Below, piece by piece: positions 15,202 through 24,248 of a stretch of 41,258 nucleotides of DNA. Source of the DNA: Ruminococcus sp. (GTDB taxonomy: Bacteria; Bacillota; Clostridia; Oscillospirales; Ruminococcaceae); NCBI GenBank assembly GCA_022641595.1, contig JALCDN010000007.1:1-41258 (forward strand), read 5' to 3'. The position numbers and the translations under genes are program-made. The notes beneath the pieces are model-generated. The model worked only from the letters and a program-made list of their open reading frames with translations, did not search any database and was not told the DNA's origin. How positions within the stretch are numbered: position 1 is the stretch's first letter; every line of letters begins with the position of its first letter.

Positions 15202-17646
15202 ATGTTTATAATACTATTTATTCTATGCATAATCCCTAACGTGATTTCATTTTCTGCTTTAGGGAAAAAAGCTTCATTGGTAAAATCAGTAGTTTTGTCA
15301 GCAGCATTTTTCTTCATACTGTTCATACTTACATCAAGCGTGTATTTCTTGTTTGATAATTTCAGAATGAAATGTGTGCTTGCAACCTGTTTTGCGATAG
15401 AGAGTGCGGTCGCAGCTATATTAGTGTTCGTGTTTAAGAAAAAAATAGAATTTGATTACTCCATTAAGAATGCAATTATACCTACTGCTGTTGTTGCACT
15501 GCTGACTCCGTTTCTCATAACTCATTTTGGCTACTTTGGAATGGGACAGGATCAGGGTGTCTATCAGGTAAAAGCACTTAATTTAATGAACGGCGTAACA
15601 CAATATCAAACTGATTTTGACGAATATTCAAAGCTTGATTCAACATACGAGAAAAATGAATTTGAAAGTCAGGTTAAAAGATACCTTGCAGGATATGACA
15701 GACATCAGCCGGATTTTCCAAAAACAACTTACAATGACAATATAAGCCCTGTTTCAGGAATATTTCACGGAATACCGGTTTATCCGGCAATGCTTGCACT
15801 GTGGGGATTTATGTTCGGTGCTGAAAATATGGCAGGCCTCAGTGCATTCTGGCTCATTATATCTATATATCTTATAAGCTTTTGCTGTGATAATCTGAAA
15901 ATAAAAGCGTCGGTTAAGCTTATGGTTTGTTCAATAATGGGCTTTTCACCAATTATGATATGGGTTTCAAAATCAACATTGACTGAGATGTTTATCTCCG
16001 TTTTGTTACTGTCGTTCACATATCTTATTACACGAAGTGAGTATAAATGGCTTTCAGTTATACCGGTTGTTGCATATGCATTTTATCATGTTTCATTTTT
16101 TACAATGCTTCCTATGTTTATAATAATTTATGCGGCACTGTATATTTTTACAAATGACAGAAAATTCGTTGTCTGCGCAGCAGTGTCATGCTTATCATAT
16201 GCAGCAGGCTTTTTCACAATGAGAGCTTTACAGCCTATATATACATTAAATAACTACAAGGTAGTATATAATAGCTTAATTAACAATAAAAACGTAAATA
16301 TTGTAATTTATATTTTAATGGCTATCTGTATTATTGCATTGGCAGTATTTTATATGATTATTAATAAAATAAGAAAGAATAGCTTTTTACCTGAGCAGTT
16401 TATTTCTAAAGTTTTTAATGGAAAAACAGAAAAAATATTGATTCCTATTGCAATAATTCTACCTTTGGTAGCAATTGGCTTTAAAATGTACGGCGATTAT
16501 GAACGATTTACTTTTTCTACAATAATGTCATTTATGTATTTAACAGGTATGATAATTATTCCGTTGTCATTGATATTTTGTGCCGTAAAACCAAAAGTAA
16601 TCGTTAACAGCGTCAATACATTAACCGTTTTTGCACTTTTTGAATATTGCGTTTTGATATATTCATGGGTACTTCGTCCTGACATTCAGTATTACTATTA
16701 TTACTCGAGATATATTTCACCGTTTATACCGGTTGCACTCATCTTTGGAGGAATCGTCCTTAATTCAATAAATAAAAAATATATAACATTTCCTGTAATA
16801 GTAGGAAGTCTTTGCTTTATACTTCCATATGATAATCTGCTTGCACAAAAAAAAGATGATACAATTATGCAATGGAATGTACTGAATGACGTTATAGATT
16901 CTGCAAATGAAGGGGACTGCTATATTGTAGACGATATATATGCTTCAACTTGTTGGTTTCCATTGAAAAATATTTCAAAAGCAGATGTATATCCTGTCAT
17001 CGGAGACGTAAATGATCAGCTCAGTAAAATGAAATCAAAATACAAAAATGTATATTATCTGACGGATATGCCTGTTACTTATGATAAAGAGCCACTATAT
17101 CGAGTGATATATAAAAATAAAGTATATTCATCACTTGATGATAATTGCACCAAAGGTAAAGTTCTGCCACTTCCTACTGACTTTTTAAAATTTGAAGATG
17201 GCATATATATTTACAAGTATAATGGCTATAAGCTTAATTATACAGCTGATGAATGTATTGATGATTTTTATGGATTTAGTTATCTGGAGCAAGATTCTTT
17301 CTGTTGGATAACCTCTAAAGAAAGTGCAGTTGTTACGTGTCTGAAACCTGATAACTATGTTATGACAGTAGAACAGGGGGCACAAATACCGTTTGAAGAT
17401 CTTACTTTCACAAAGGAAATCAATGTTTCGGCATATGTCAACGGAATTTTAGTCGGAACAGTAAAAATCAACAAGGATAATGCTGATAAGCCGCTTGTCT
17501 TTAAAATCGACAGGAACATTATGCTTAATATGCAGAATACAGTAAGCTTTAAAAGTGATTTGTGGTCACCATCTGAATTTGGCTCTGAAGACGAACGGCA
17601 ACTTGGATTTTCAATATCGTCTATAAATTTTGCAGAAGCTAAATAA
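15202..17646 (+). CDS. Large polytopic membrane protein, probable GT-C-fold glycosyltransferase
   Basis: The 814-residue protein has about a dozen membrane segments in the first 590 residues and a soluble, largely beta C-terminal part (about 600-814). The first extracytoplasmic loop carries an acidic motif (GMGQDQGVYQVKA, about 113-125), placed where GT-C enzymes keep their catalytic Asp. The following loop is Tyr/Asp-rich (YDRHQPDFPKTTY). The fold would use a polyprenyl-phosphate sugar on the outer face of the membrane. The next gene encodes a polyprenyl-phosphate-type GT2, a natural donor supplier. AAGGTGA precedes the ATG. I do not recognise the exact family, so an alternative membrane role such as an acyltransferase-like or polymerase function stays possible. 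Confidence 0.7.
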   Translation: MFIILFILCIIPNVISFSALGKKASLVKSVVLSAAFFFILFILTSSVYFLFDNFRMKCVLATCFAIESAVAAILVFVFKKKIEFDYSIKNAIIPTAVVALLTPFLITHFGYFGMGQDQGVYQVKALNLMNGVTQYQTDFDEYSKLDSTYEKNEFESQVKRYLAGYDRHQPDFPKTTYNDNISPVSGIFHGIPVYPAMLALWGFMFGAENMAGLSAFWLIISIYLISFCCDNLKIKASVKLMVCSIMGFSPIMIWVSKSTLTEMFISVLLLSFTYLITRSEYKWLSVIPVVAYAFYHVSFFTMLPMFIIIYAALYIFTNDRKFVVCAAVSCLSYAAGFFTMRALQPIYTLNNYKVVYNSLINNKNVNIVIYILMAICIIALAVFYMIINKIRKNSFLPEQFISKVFNGKTEKILIPIAIILPLVAIGFKMYGDYERFTFSTIMSFMYLTGMIIIPLSLIFCAVKPKVIVNSVNTLTVFALFEYCVLIYSWVLRPDIQYYYYYSRYISPFIPVALIFGGIVLNSINKKYITFPVIVGSLCFILPYDNLLAQKKDDTIMQWNVLNDVIDSANEGDCYIVDDIYASTCWFPLKNISKADVYPVIGDVNDQLSKMKSKYKNVYYLTDMPVTYDKEPLYRVIYKNKVYSSLDDNCTKGKVLPLPTDFLKFEDGIYIYKYNGYKLNYTADECIDDFYGFSYLEQDSFCWITSKESAVVTCLKPDNYVMTVEQGAQIPFEDLTFTKEINVSAYVNGILVGTVKINKDNADKPLVFKIDRNIMLNMQNTVSFKSDLWSPSEFGSEDERQLGFSISSINFAEAK

Positions 17647-17671
17647 TGTATAGCGGATAAAGGAGATTTTT

Positions 17672-18637
17672 ATGAAATTAATAATTCAGATACCTTGCTA
17701 TAACGAGGAGGAAACCCTCGAGCTTGCGTATAATGACCTGCCACGGCATATTGATGGCATAGATACTATTGAGTACCTGATAATAAATGACGGCAGTAAG
17801 GATAATACAGTGGCGAAAGCAAGAGAACTCGGCTTTCATCACATTGTTTCATTTAAACAGAATAAAGGTCTTGCTAAGGGGTTTATGGCAGGAATAGATG
17901 CTTGTCTTCATTTAGGTGCTGATATAATCGTCAATACTGATGCAGACAATCAGTATTGCGGAGCTGATATTGAAAAGCTTGTAAAGCCGATTCTTGAGCA
18001 GAAAGCTGACATAGTTATTGGCGAACGCCCGATAGATCAGACTGAGCATTTTTCATGGAAGAAGAAAAAATTTCAACACCTCGGAAGCTGGATAGTAAGA
18101 GTCGCTTCAAACAGCGATATACCTGATGCACCAAGCGGATTCCGCGCATATTCCCGTGATGCTGCTATGAGACTCAATGTTGTCAATGAATATACCTATA
18201 CACTCGAGACAATAATTCAGGCAGGTCATAACAAAATTGCTATGACATCAGTTCCGATAAGAACCAATCCTGAAACACGTCCGTCAAGGCTTTTTTCAAG
18301 TATGTGGAGATATATGAAACGCTCCTCGACTGTTATTACACGTTCATTTGTAATGTACAGACCACTTAAATTCTTTAGCACAATAGGTTTAATTCTTTTA
18401 ATTTTAGGTGCAGCTTTAGGAGTAAGATTTCTTGTGTATATGTTTTCAGGAGATGGAAATGGTCACATACAGTCATTGATTCTTACGGCTATACTGATAA
18501 TGATGGGATTCCAGACTTTAACTATAGGTCTCATTGGTGATACAATCGCCGCAAATAGAAAAATACTTGAAGACGTACAATACAGAATAAGGAAAATTGA
18601 CTGCAATGGGGAAAATAATGGAAATAAAGTCGATTGA
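17672..18637 (+). CDS. GT2 polyprenyl-phosphate glycosyltransferase (DPM1/GtrB-like)
   Basis: The 321-residue protein has an N-terminal GT-A domain: IIQIPCYNEEETL, then IINDGSKDNT, then the metal-binding NTDADNQY (about 90-97). SGFRAYSRDAAMRL is typical of the dolichol/polyprenyl-phosphate family. Two membrane helices follow at about 228-250 and 262-285. It should transfer a sugar from a nucleotide donor to undecaprenyl phosphate at the inner face, supplying the lipid-linked sugar for a GT-C enzyme such as the one encoded just upstream. AAAGGAG at 17658-17664 supports the start. The gene's 3' end overlaps the next start by 20 bases. Confidence 0.9.
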   Translation: MKLIIQIPCYNEEETLELAYNDLPRHIDGIDTIEYLIINDGSKDNTVAKARELGFHHIVSFKQNKGLAKGFMAGIDACLHLGADIIVNTDADNQYCGADIEKLVKPILEQKADIVIGERPIDQTEHFSWKKKKFQHLGSWIVRVASNSDIPDAPSGFRAYSRDAAMRLNVVNEYTYTLETIIQAGHNKIAMTSVPIRTNPETRPSRLFSSMWRYMKRSSTVITRSFVMYRPLKFFSTIGLILLILGAALGVRFLVYMFSGDGNGHIQSLILTAILIMMGFQTLTIGLIGDTIAANRKILEDVQYRIRKIDCNGENNGNKVD

Positions 18638-19610
18638 TGATATCAAAAATTTAAAGGTACTGTACATAGCAACAAAAAACTCAGATTATCTGAGAATTAC
18701 ACAGGAAATAAAGATACTTTGCAGTAATAATAATGAACTGCAAGTGATAGCTTCACATAGCAAAAGTTATCTGAAGCGTCTTTTATTTGTGTACAAAAAA
18801 TTAATAACAGTAAAAATAAAAGATTTTGATTTGGTGTTTATAGGATTTGCACCACAGCTTGTTATTCCAATTTTTGGCATAAAACTTGGTAAAAGACCAA
18901 TTGTAGAGGATTTTTTCATTTCGGTTTATGATACGCTTTGTTTTGATAGAAAGAAATTTAAACCAAATACACTTCTTGGTAAACTTATGCTTCTAATTGA
19001 TAAGAAGACGATAAAAATGGCACAGCTTGTAATATGCGATACAAATACACATGGAAGATATTTTTGCAGTGAATTTTCATATCCTCAGCAAAATATGAGC
19101 ACACTATATTTACAAGCCGACAGCAGTATCTATTATCCACGACCGCAAGAAAAGCACAGTGATTTTACTGTGCTTTATTTTGGAAGTGTGCTTCCACTAC
19201 AGGGTGTACAGGTGATACTTGATGCTATAGAAATTTTGGAAAATGAGAAAAATATAAAATTTATATTTATAGGTCCGATTGGAAAAAATAATGTTAAAAA
19301 AGGACTAAAAATTACTGAGTTTATAGAGTGGTTGCCACAGGAAAAGCTTGCGGAGAAAATTGCATCTGCTGATTTATGCCTTGCAGGACATTTTGAAAAG
19401 TCAATAATGAAAGCACACAGGACTATTCCCGGAAAAGCATATATATACAGTGCGATGAAAAAGCCAATGATTCTCGGCGATAACGAGGCGACTCGTGAGC
19501 TTTATGATGAGTCGGAAAATGGGATATATTTTACTGACATGGGAAATTCTCAAAAGCTTGCACATCTTATTATGAAAATCAAGGATGAAATATATGAAAA
19601 AAACAATTAA
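18618..19610 (+). CDS. GT4-like glycosyltransferase
   Basis: The 330-residue protein has the GT-B layout. The N-terminal domain shows NLKVLYIATKNSDYL and LVFIGFAPQ. The donor domain shows FTVLYFGSVLPLQGVQVILDAI and IKFIFIGPIGKNN. The usual E-x7-E is replaced by a region reading FEKSIMKAHRTIPGKAYIYSAM, as in more divergent GT4 members that keep a K-x-Y-x-Y-x-A-x-x-K-P segment. In-frame starts exist at 18597 (TTG), 18606 and 18618; the last has GGGGAAA close upstream and the shortest overlap with the preceding gene, so it is preferred. It probably acts in the same glycan pathway; the sugar is unknown. Confidence 0.8.
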   Translation: MEIKSIDDIKNLKVLYIATKNSDYLRITQEIKILCSNNNELQVIASHSKSYLKRLLFVYKKLITVKIKDFDLVFIGFAPQLVIPIFGIKLGKRPIVEDFFISVYDTLCFDRKKFKPNTLLGKLMLLIDKKTIKMAQLVICDTNTHGRYFCSEFSYPQQNMSTLYLQADSSIYYPRPQEKHSDFTVLYFGSVLPLQGVQVILDAIEILENEKNIKFIFIGPIGKNNVKKGLKITEFIEWLPQEKLAEKIASADLCLAGHFEKSIMKAHRTIPGKAYIYSAMKKPMILGDNEATRELYDESENGIYFTDMGNSQKLAHLIMKIKDEIYEKNN

Positions 19611-20535
19611 GATTGTCGGAAATATACTGACTGTCCTTGCGTTACTCTTTGTTGTAAAAAAATTCATTGATATGGACGCTGATTTTTCAAATCTATGCTC
19701 AAGTGGTGCGGTAACAGCAATGATAATCAGCTTTGTTTTGCAGACACTGATAGTCATAATGGGAAGTTTTCCGTGGCTTGTGTTTACGCAATCGTTGTCC
19801 GGAGTTAAAATTCCGTTTTCAAAAGCAATGCCTGTATATACAAAATCTAATATATATAAGTATCTTCCTGGAAATGTATTTCAATATATCGGTAGAAATA
19901 AACTTGCAACTGATATGAATATCAGTCATGTTGACGTAGCTTGTGCAACAATACTTGATATAATTTTTTGTGTTTTTTCAACAGCAATTATTTCTGTATT
20001 ACTTCTTGGTAAAACAGTTTCATTGCTTATTGAAAAATATGGGCAGAATTTGGTTGTAATAGCTTGTATTGTTACCTTGTTATTCGTACTGATTTTTTTT
20101 GTGCTTTGTGCAAAATTCAGAGAAAAAATGAATAATTATTTTAATCGCTACAAGAAAGCTTTTGAACGTGGTAAAAGAAGAAAATTTATACAAGGCATAT
20201 TATACTATTTTCTACAAAATTCTTTGTCGGCAGTAATGTATTTTGTTTCAATGAAATTGATAATTGGAGATGCTGAAAGTACATCAGAACTTATATCACT
20301 TACGGGTGCATTTATGTTTGCATGGATAATTGGATTTGTAACTCCGGGTGCTCCTGGAGGTATAGGAATCAGGGAGTCCGTAATGCTGTTTGTTTGCGGA
20401 AATAAATTTTCGGATAAAATTATGCTTTTCGTGCTTGCATTGAGGATTTCCTCAGTTTTAGCTGATATAGCAGCATTTCTGATTGGAAATATATATTGTG
20501 GAGTTTCAGCTGAGAAATCAAAAGAAACATATTAA
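19594..20535 (+). CDS. LPG_synthase_TM/AglD-like integral membrane protein
   Basis: The 313-residue protein has about eight membrane segments and the hallmarks of the lysylphosphatidylglycerol-synthase transmembrane (UPF0104, AglD, YbhN) family: KYLPGNVFQYIGRNKLA (about 89-105) and TPGAPGGIGIRE (about 252-263). Members are proposed to flip or handle lipid-linked substrates; some accompany polyprenyl-phosphate glycosyltransferases. Here it follows a GT2 and a GT-C-like gene, which suggests it moves the polyprenyl-phosphate sugar across the membrane. This is inferred. AAGGA at 19581 favours the ATG at 19594 over 19585. It overlaps the preceding gene by 17 bases and is followed by a 164-base gap with a new promoter. 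Confidence 0.85.
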   Translation: MKKTIKIVGNILTVLALLFVVKKFIDMDADFSNLCSSGAVTAMIISFVLQTLIVIMGSFPWLVFTQSLSGVKIPFSKAMPVYTKSNIYKYLPGNVFQYIGRNKLATDMNISHVDVACATILDIIFCVFSTAIISVLLLGKTVSLLIEKYGQNLVVIACIVTLLFVLIFFVLCAKFREKMNNYFNRYKKAFERGKRRKFIQGILYYFLQNSLSAVMYFVSMKLIIGDAESTSELISLTGAFMFAWIIGFVTPGAPGGIGIRESVMLFVCGNKFSDKIMLFVLALRISSVLADIAAFLIGNIYCGVSAEKSKETY

Positions 20536-20618
20536 TACTTTTAGAATTAATTAATATATTAATATATGCAAAGTCACACATAGCTGTAAGCTGAATTATG
20601 AAATTTATGTATTTTTTC

Positions 20619-20647
20619 TTGACTTAAAACAATTTCTATGATAAAAT
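20619..20647 (+). promoter_or_regulatory. Internal promoter before the YfhO-like gene
   Basis: TTGACT at 20619-20624 and TAAAAT at 20642-20647 are 17 bases apart, about 50 bases before the next start codon. The flanking gap (20536-20699) is very AT-rich, with alternating TTAAT/ATATT sequence and no convincing terminator. This would give the CDP-sugar half of the locus its own transcription on top of read-through. Confidence 0.65.
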
Positions 20648-20699
20648 TATAAGTTAAGTTATAATTTGTGCTTATAGTACATGGACAGGGAGTTCTAAT

Positions 20700-23432
20700 A
20701 TGAAGTTTAAATTAAGTATACCAAAGAAAAACAGCCTATTTTATTCTGCTTTTCCGGCAATTCTAATTGCTGCGTTAATAATAATGACAGTATATAAGAT
20801 AAAAGGCATTTTTCCATTTGGAGATGATTCAGTTGCATATATGGATATGTGGCAGATGAATGTTCCTATTTATTATCATATATATGATTTTCTTCATGGT
20901 GATAAATCACTTTTTTATGACTTCTATTCAGGCTTGGGAATAAATATGTCAGAAAGTGTTGCTATTTGCAGCTTGCTTAGCCCTTTTAACTTGTTATTTT
21001 ATTTTATCAAACGTGATGCCATTATGAATTTTCTTCCGATATATACAATGCTTAAAATTGAATTTTCAGTATTGTTTATGAGTATATTTTTGAAATACAA
21101 ATTCAAAAATACACACTTTTTCTGGATAAATTTAGCTTCATTGGCATATGGCTTCTGTGGAATGAATATGATGTACTGTACCAATAGCCAATGGCTTGAT
21201 ATGGCAGCTTTTCTTCCACTACTTACGATGTCACTTGATTATTCACTGAAGAATAAAAAAGTTGTTCCATATGCTTTAATGATGGCATTTTATTGTATTG
21301 TAAATTCATATATAGCTATGGTTGCTTTAATGTTCATTTTCTTTATTGCATCAGCATATATAATACTTATTATTCCAAAGCGTGATAGGGCTTTGAGCGT
21401 GCTTCATCTTGGCATCGGCACTTTATGCGGAGTCGGAATGTCAGCATTCATTCTTCTTCCTTTTATGAATCAAACTTCTAAAACCGCAAGAGTAGGCGGT
21501 AGCATCATAACCACAATCAAGAATTTGATTTTGTCCTCACCGTCGAAAACAACTGCAAGTGTTAAAATGCAAAAGTACTGGATGATGTGGGCTACTGCTT
21601 TGGCTTTAGCAATTATTATTTATGGTGTAATCGTTAATTGGCGTAAAGCAAGGAAAAATACAGCAGCTATATTGTGCGTTGCATTTGTTACGGCTCAGCT
21701 GTTTTTTGAAAATGTTGATCTGATCTTTCATGGAGGTTCATATGTACTTTTTCCAATGAGATTTGGATTTATTACAGCTTTCGTAATGTGGACAACTGCA
21801 ATAAGTTATGTTAATGATATTTCAGAGCTAAATGAATTTCCTGATGTTTCATCTATATTAAAAAATAAATTCCTACTACAATTCAAAATATTGCTTTTAA
21901 TTATGTGCATAATTCTCATACCAATTTTTTCAATTGCACTCGCAAACCGTTTTTGTGATATTACGTTTGAAAAAAGAACTTCATTTTCTTTAATTATTTT
22001 TTTGATACTCACAGTAACATATTTAATTTTAATAAATAGAAATACTCCAAAATTTTTCAGGGGCTTTATTTGTACTATGCTTTGTGCAGAAGTTGCTGCA
22101 GGTACATATCTTTTTATCGGCAAACCTTATATAGACCCTTTTTTTGGCAGTGGAAGTCCTGATATGAAATTTGCTCAGGAAATTACTGATGCAGCAGATA
22201 CTTTTAAACTTACACCTTCAAAATTTTCAAGAGTCAAGAATGCTGATGCAAGATATACATCTAACTACCCTCTATTAATGAGAAAATCTGCACTTAGCAA
22301 CTGGACTCATAGCGTAGATGAAAAAATTCAGAATGCTTTTAAAAATCTTGGCTATACTACAATATATACAAGGCTTGTTGATACTGGTGGGACTGTATTT
22401 TTTGATTCTTTACTGAATGTTGATGACGTTGTAACTATGTCAAAGTTGCCTGAGAAATCTTATACTTACGTTGATTCGCTTATTTCGCAAAAGCCTGTTG
22501 CAAATACAACTGTCAACCATTACAGGACAAATTATTCTTCAGGCTTTGGCACAGTAATGTCTGATTCTGCATTAAATATTCCTATATCAGATGCTTTTAC
22601 AATGCAAAATGGCTTATTTAATGCAATTGATGGTGATAACAATCTGTTTCACATAATTCAAAGTGGTACTGATATAGATCCGGCTATTATTACTTGCAAA
22701 ACAAGTAATGTACTAAACAGAACTGTTGATTACTCGATAAAGGTTTCTGGTTGCCAAAATCTTTATCTTGCAGGTTGTGCAAGCCTAAAAATTAATATCA
22801 ATGGCAAGAACTTTATGATGCCAAGACAAGGACGCAAAAATTATTATTATCCAACAGGTTTTAATAATGGAATTGTTGATCTTGGAGTTTTTGAAAACGA
22901 AACAGTTAATCTTGTTCTTAAATATACGAATGCAATTGATGAAAATTATCTTAGTATTGCACTTATGGATTACTCAAAGCTTGATAATTTAAATTCAAGC
23001 TATTCCACAAAAATTACTGAGGAACATAAAAATAGCTTTGAGCTTAAAGCAAATGCTTATAATGACTCAAGTGTGCTTGTGCTTCCACTATCATATGATA
23101 AGGGAATTGTCTGTAAGGTAAACGGTAAAACTGCTGAAACTTCAAATGTTGTAGGCTGTCTGACCGCTGTCAGACTAAGACAAGGCGAAAACACTGTTTC
23201 AGTAAAATATGTCCCGACCGGCTTTGTAAATGGACTTATTATTGCTACAATATCAGCTTTGATTCTTGCTACATATAATATCATTCTGCTTAAAAGAAAT
23301 AAAGTTAAGTTCAGCGGCACAGTTGAAACGATAATTTTACAAGGCTATATCAAGCTTTGGACAATTGCTGCTGTCATAATATATTTTGTGCCAATGTTTT
23401 TCCAGTTGTTTGATATGTTCAAAAATAAATAA
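20700..23432 (+). CDS. YfhO-family large membrane protein (GT-C-like)
   Basis: The 910-residue protein fits the YfhO family. The first membrane helix is followed by a loop with an acidic motif (FPFGDDSVAYMDMWQMNVP, about 38-56). Further features are YSGLGINMSES and CGMNMMYCTNSQWLDMAAFLPL, about a dozen membrane segments, and a long extracytoplasmic region (about 480-860). A final helix pair ends near NVILLKRNK and the C terminus. Family members act outside the cytoplasm, in Gram-positives attaching sugars from undecaprenyl phosphate to cell-surface polymers. Genes for CDP-sugar synthesis, GtrA and GtrB follow, so it is the best candidate to attach the special sugar. AGGGAG precedes the ATG. 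The exact acceptor is unknown. Confidence 0.85.
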   Translation: MKFKLSIPKKNSLFYSAFPAILIAALIIMTVYKIKGIFPFGDDSVAYMDMWQMNVPIYYHIYDFLHGDKSLFYDFYSGLGINMSESVAICSLLSPFNLLFYFIKRDAIMNFLPIYTMLKIEFSVLFMSIFLKYKFKNTHFFWINLASLAYGFCGMNMMYCTNSQWLDMAAFLPLLTMSLDYSLKNKKVVPYALMMAFYCIVNSYIAMVALMFIFFIASAYIILIIPKRDRALSVLHLGIGTLCGVGMSAFILLPFMNQTSKTARVGGSIITTIKNLILSSPSKTTASVKMQKYWMMWATALALAIIIYGVIVNWRKARKNTAAILCVAFVTAQLFFENVDLIFHGGSYVLFPMRFGFITAFVMWTTAISYVNDISELNEFPDVSSILKNKFLLQFKILLLIMCIILIPIFSIALANRFCDITFEKRTSFSLIIFLILTVTYLILINRNTPKFFRGFICTMLCAEVAAGTYLFIGKPYIDPFFGSGSPDMKFAQEITDAADTFKLTPSKFSRVKNADARYTSNYPLLMRKSALSNWTHSVDEKIQNAFKNLGYTTIYTRLVDTGGTVFFDSLLNVDDVVTMSKLPEKSYTYVDSLISQKPVANTTVNHYRTNYSSGFGTVMSDSALNIPISDAFTMQNGLFNAIDGDNNLFHIIQSGTDIDPAIITCKTSNVLNRTVDYSIKVSGCQNLYLAGCASLKININGKNFMMPRQGRKNYYYPTGFNNGIVDLGVFENETVNLVLKYTNAIDENYLSIALMDYSKLDNLNSSYSTKITEEHKNSFELKANAYNDSSVLVLPLSYDKGIVCKVNGKTAETSNVVGCLTAVRLRQGENTVSVKYVPTGFVNGLIIATISALILATYNIILLKRNKVKFSGTVETIILQGYIKLWTIAAVIIYFVPMFFQLFDMFKNK

Positions 23433-23474
23433 ACATTTGCTTTGTGGTAAAGCAGACCTGAAAGGAATTTGATT

Positions 23475-24248
23475 ATGAAAGTAGTGATCCTTGCAGGAGG
23501 TTTTGGAACAAGAATCTCTGAAGAAAGTCAATTCAAGCCGAAGCCTATGGTCGAAATAGGCGAAATGCCGATACTTTGGCACATTATGAAACTTTATTCA
23601 CATTATGGCTACAATGAATTCGTAATTTGCCTTGGATACAAAGCACACGTTATAAAGGAATTTTTTGCAGATTATTTTCTCTATAATTCTGATATAACAT
23701 TTAATCTTGCCGAAAATAAGATGATAGTGCATAATAATTCTGCTGAACCGTGGATTGTAACGCTTATAGATACAGGTCTTAATACTATGACAGGCGGACG
23801 TATTAAAAGAATAAAGAAATATGTTGGAAATCAGCCATTTTTTCTTACATATGGCGATGGAGTGTCAGATGTCAATATAGACAGTCTCCTCGAATTTCAT
23901 AAGAAAAGCGGCAAAATAGCAACAATGACTGCCATAAAACCTGAAGGCAGATTCGGTGTTCTTGATATAGATGATGACTATATCCATGCTTTCCGTGAAA
24001 AAAGCAAAAATGACAGCGGTTGGATAAACGGTGGTTTTATGGTGCTTCAGCCTCAGATATTTGACTATATCAAGGGCGGAGATGAAGTTGTCTTTGAAAA
24101 AGCTCCACTTGAAACACTCGCAGAAACTAATCAGCTTGTTGCATATAAGCATGACGGATTCTGGCAGTGTATGGATACTCAGCGTGACAAGCAGTATCTC
24201 GAATCACTTTGGGCAGACGGCACTGCACCTTGGAAAGTGTGGGATTAA
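23475..24248 (+). CDS. rfbF: Glucose-1-phosphate cytidylyltransferase
   Basis: The 257-residue enzyme makes CDP-glucose from CTP and glucose-1-phosphate, the first step to all CDP-6-deoxy and 3,6-dideoxy sugars. It starts MKVVILAGGFGTRISEES, the nucleotide-binding loop, followed by FKPKPMVEIGEMPILWHIMK, which is typical of RfbF/DdhA. Metal-binding Asp is in LTYGDGVSDV, with EGRFGVLDID, WINGGFMVLQP and DGFWQCMDTQRDKQYLESL further on. Length and motifs are complete. The ATG at 23475 is preceded by AAAGGA; an in-frame TTG at 23469 is less likely. The stop overlaps the next start by one base, so it is tightly coupled to RfbG. Confidence 0.96.
   Translation: MKVVILAGGFGTRISEESQFKPKPMVEIGEMPILWHIMKLYSHYGYNEFVICLGYKAHVIKEFFADYFLYNSDITFNLAENKMIVHNNSAEPWIVTLIDTGLNTMTGGRIKRIKKYVGNQPFFLTYGDGVSDVNIDSLLEFHKKSGKIATMTAIKPEGRFGVLDIDDDYIHAFREKSKNDSGWINGGFMVLQPQIFDYIKGGDEVVFEKAPLETLAETNQLVAYKHDGFWQCMDTQRDKQYLESLWADGTAPWKVWD

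Noticed and set aside
20536-20618. Terminator formed by alternating TTAAT/ATATT sequence
   Set aside because: Only weak A-T pairing is possible and there is no GC-rich stem with a T-run.
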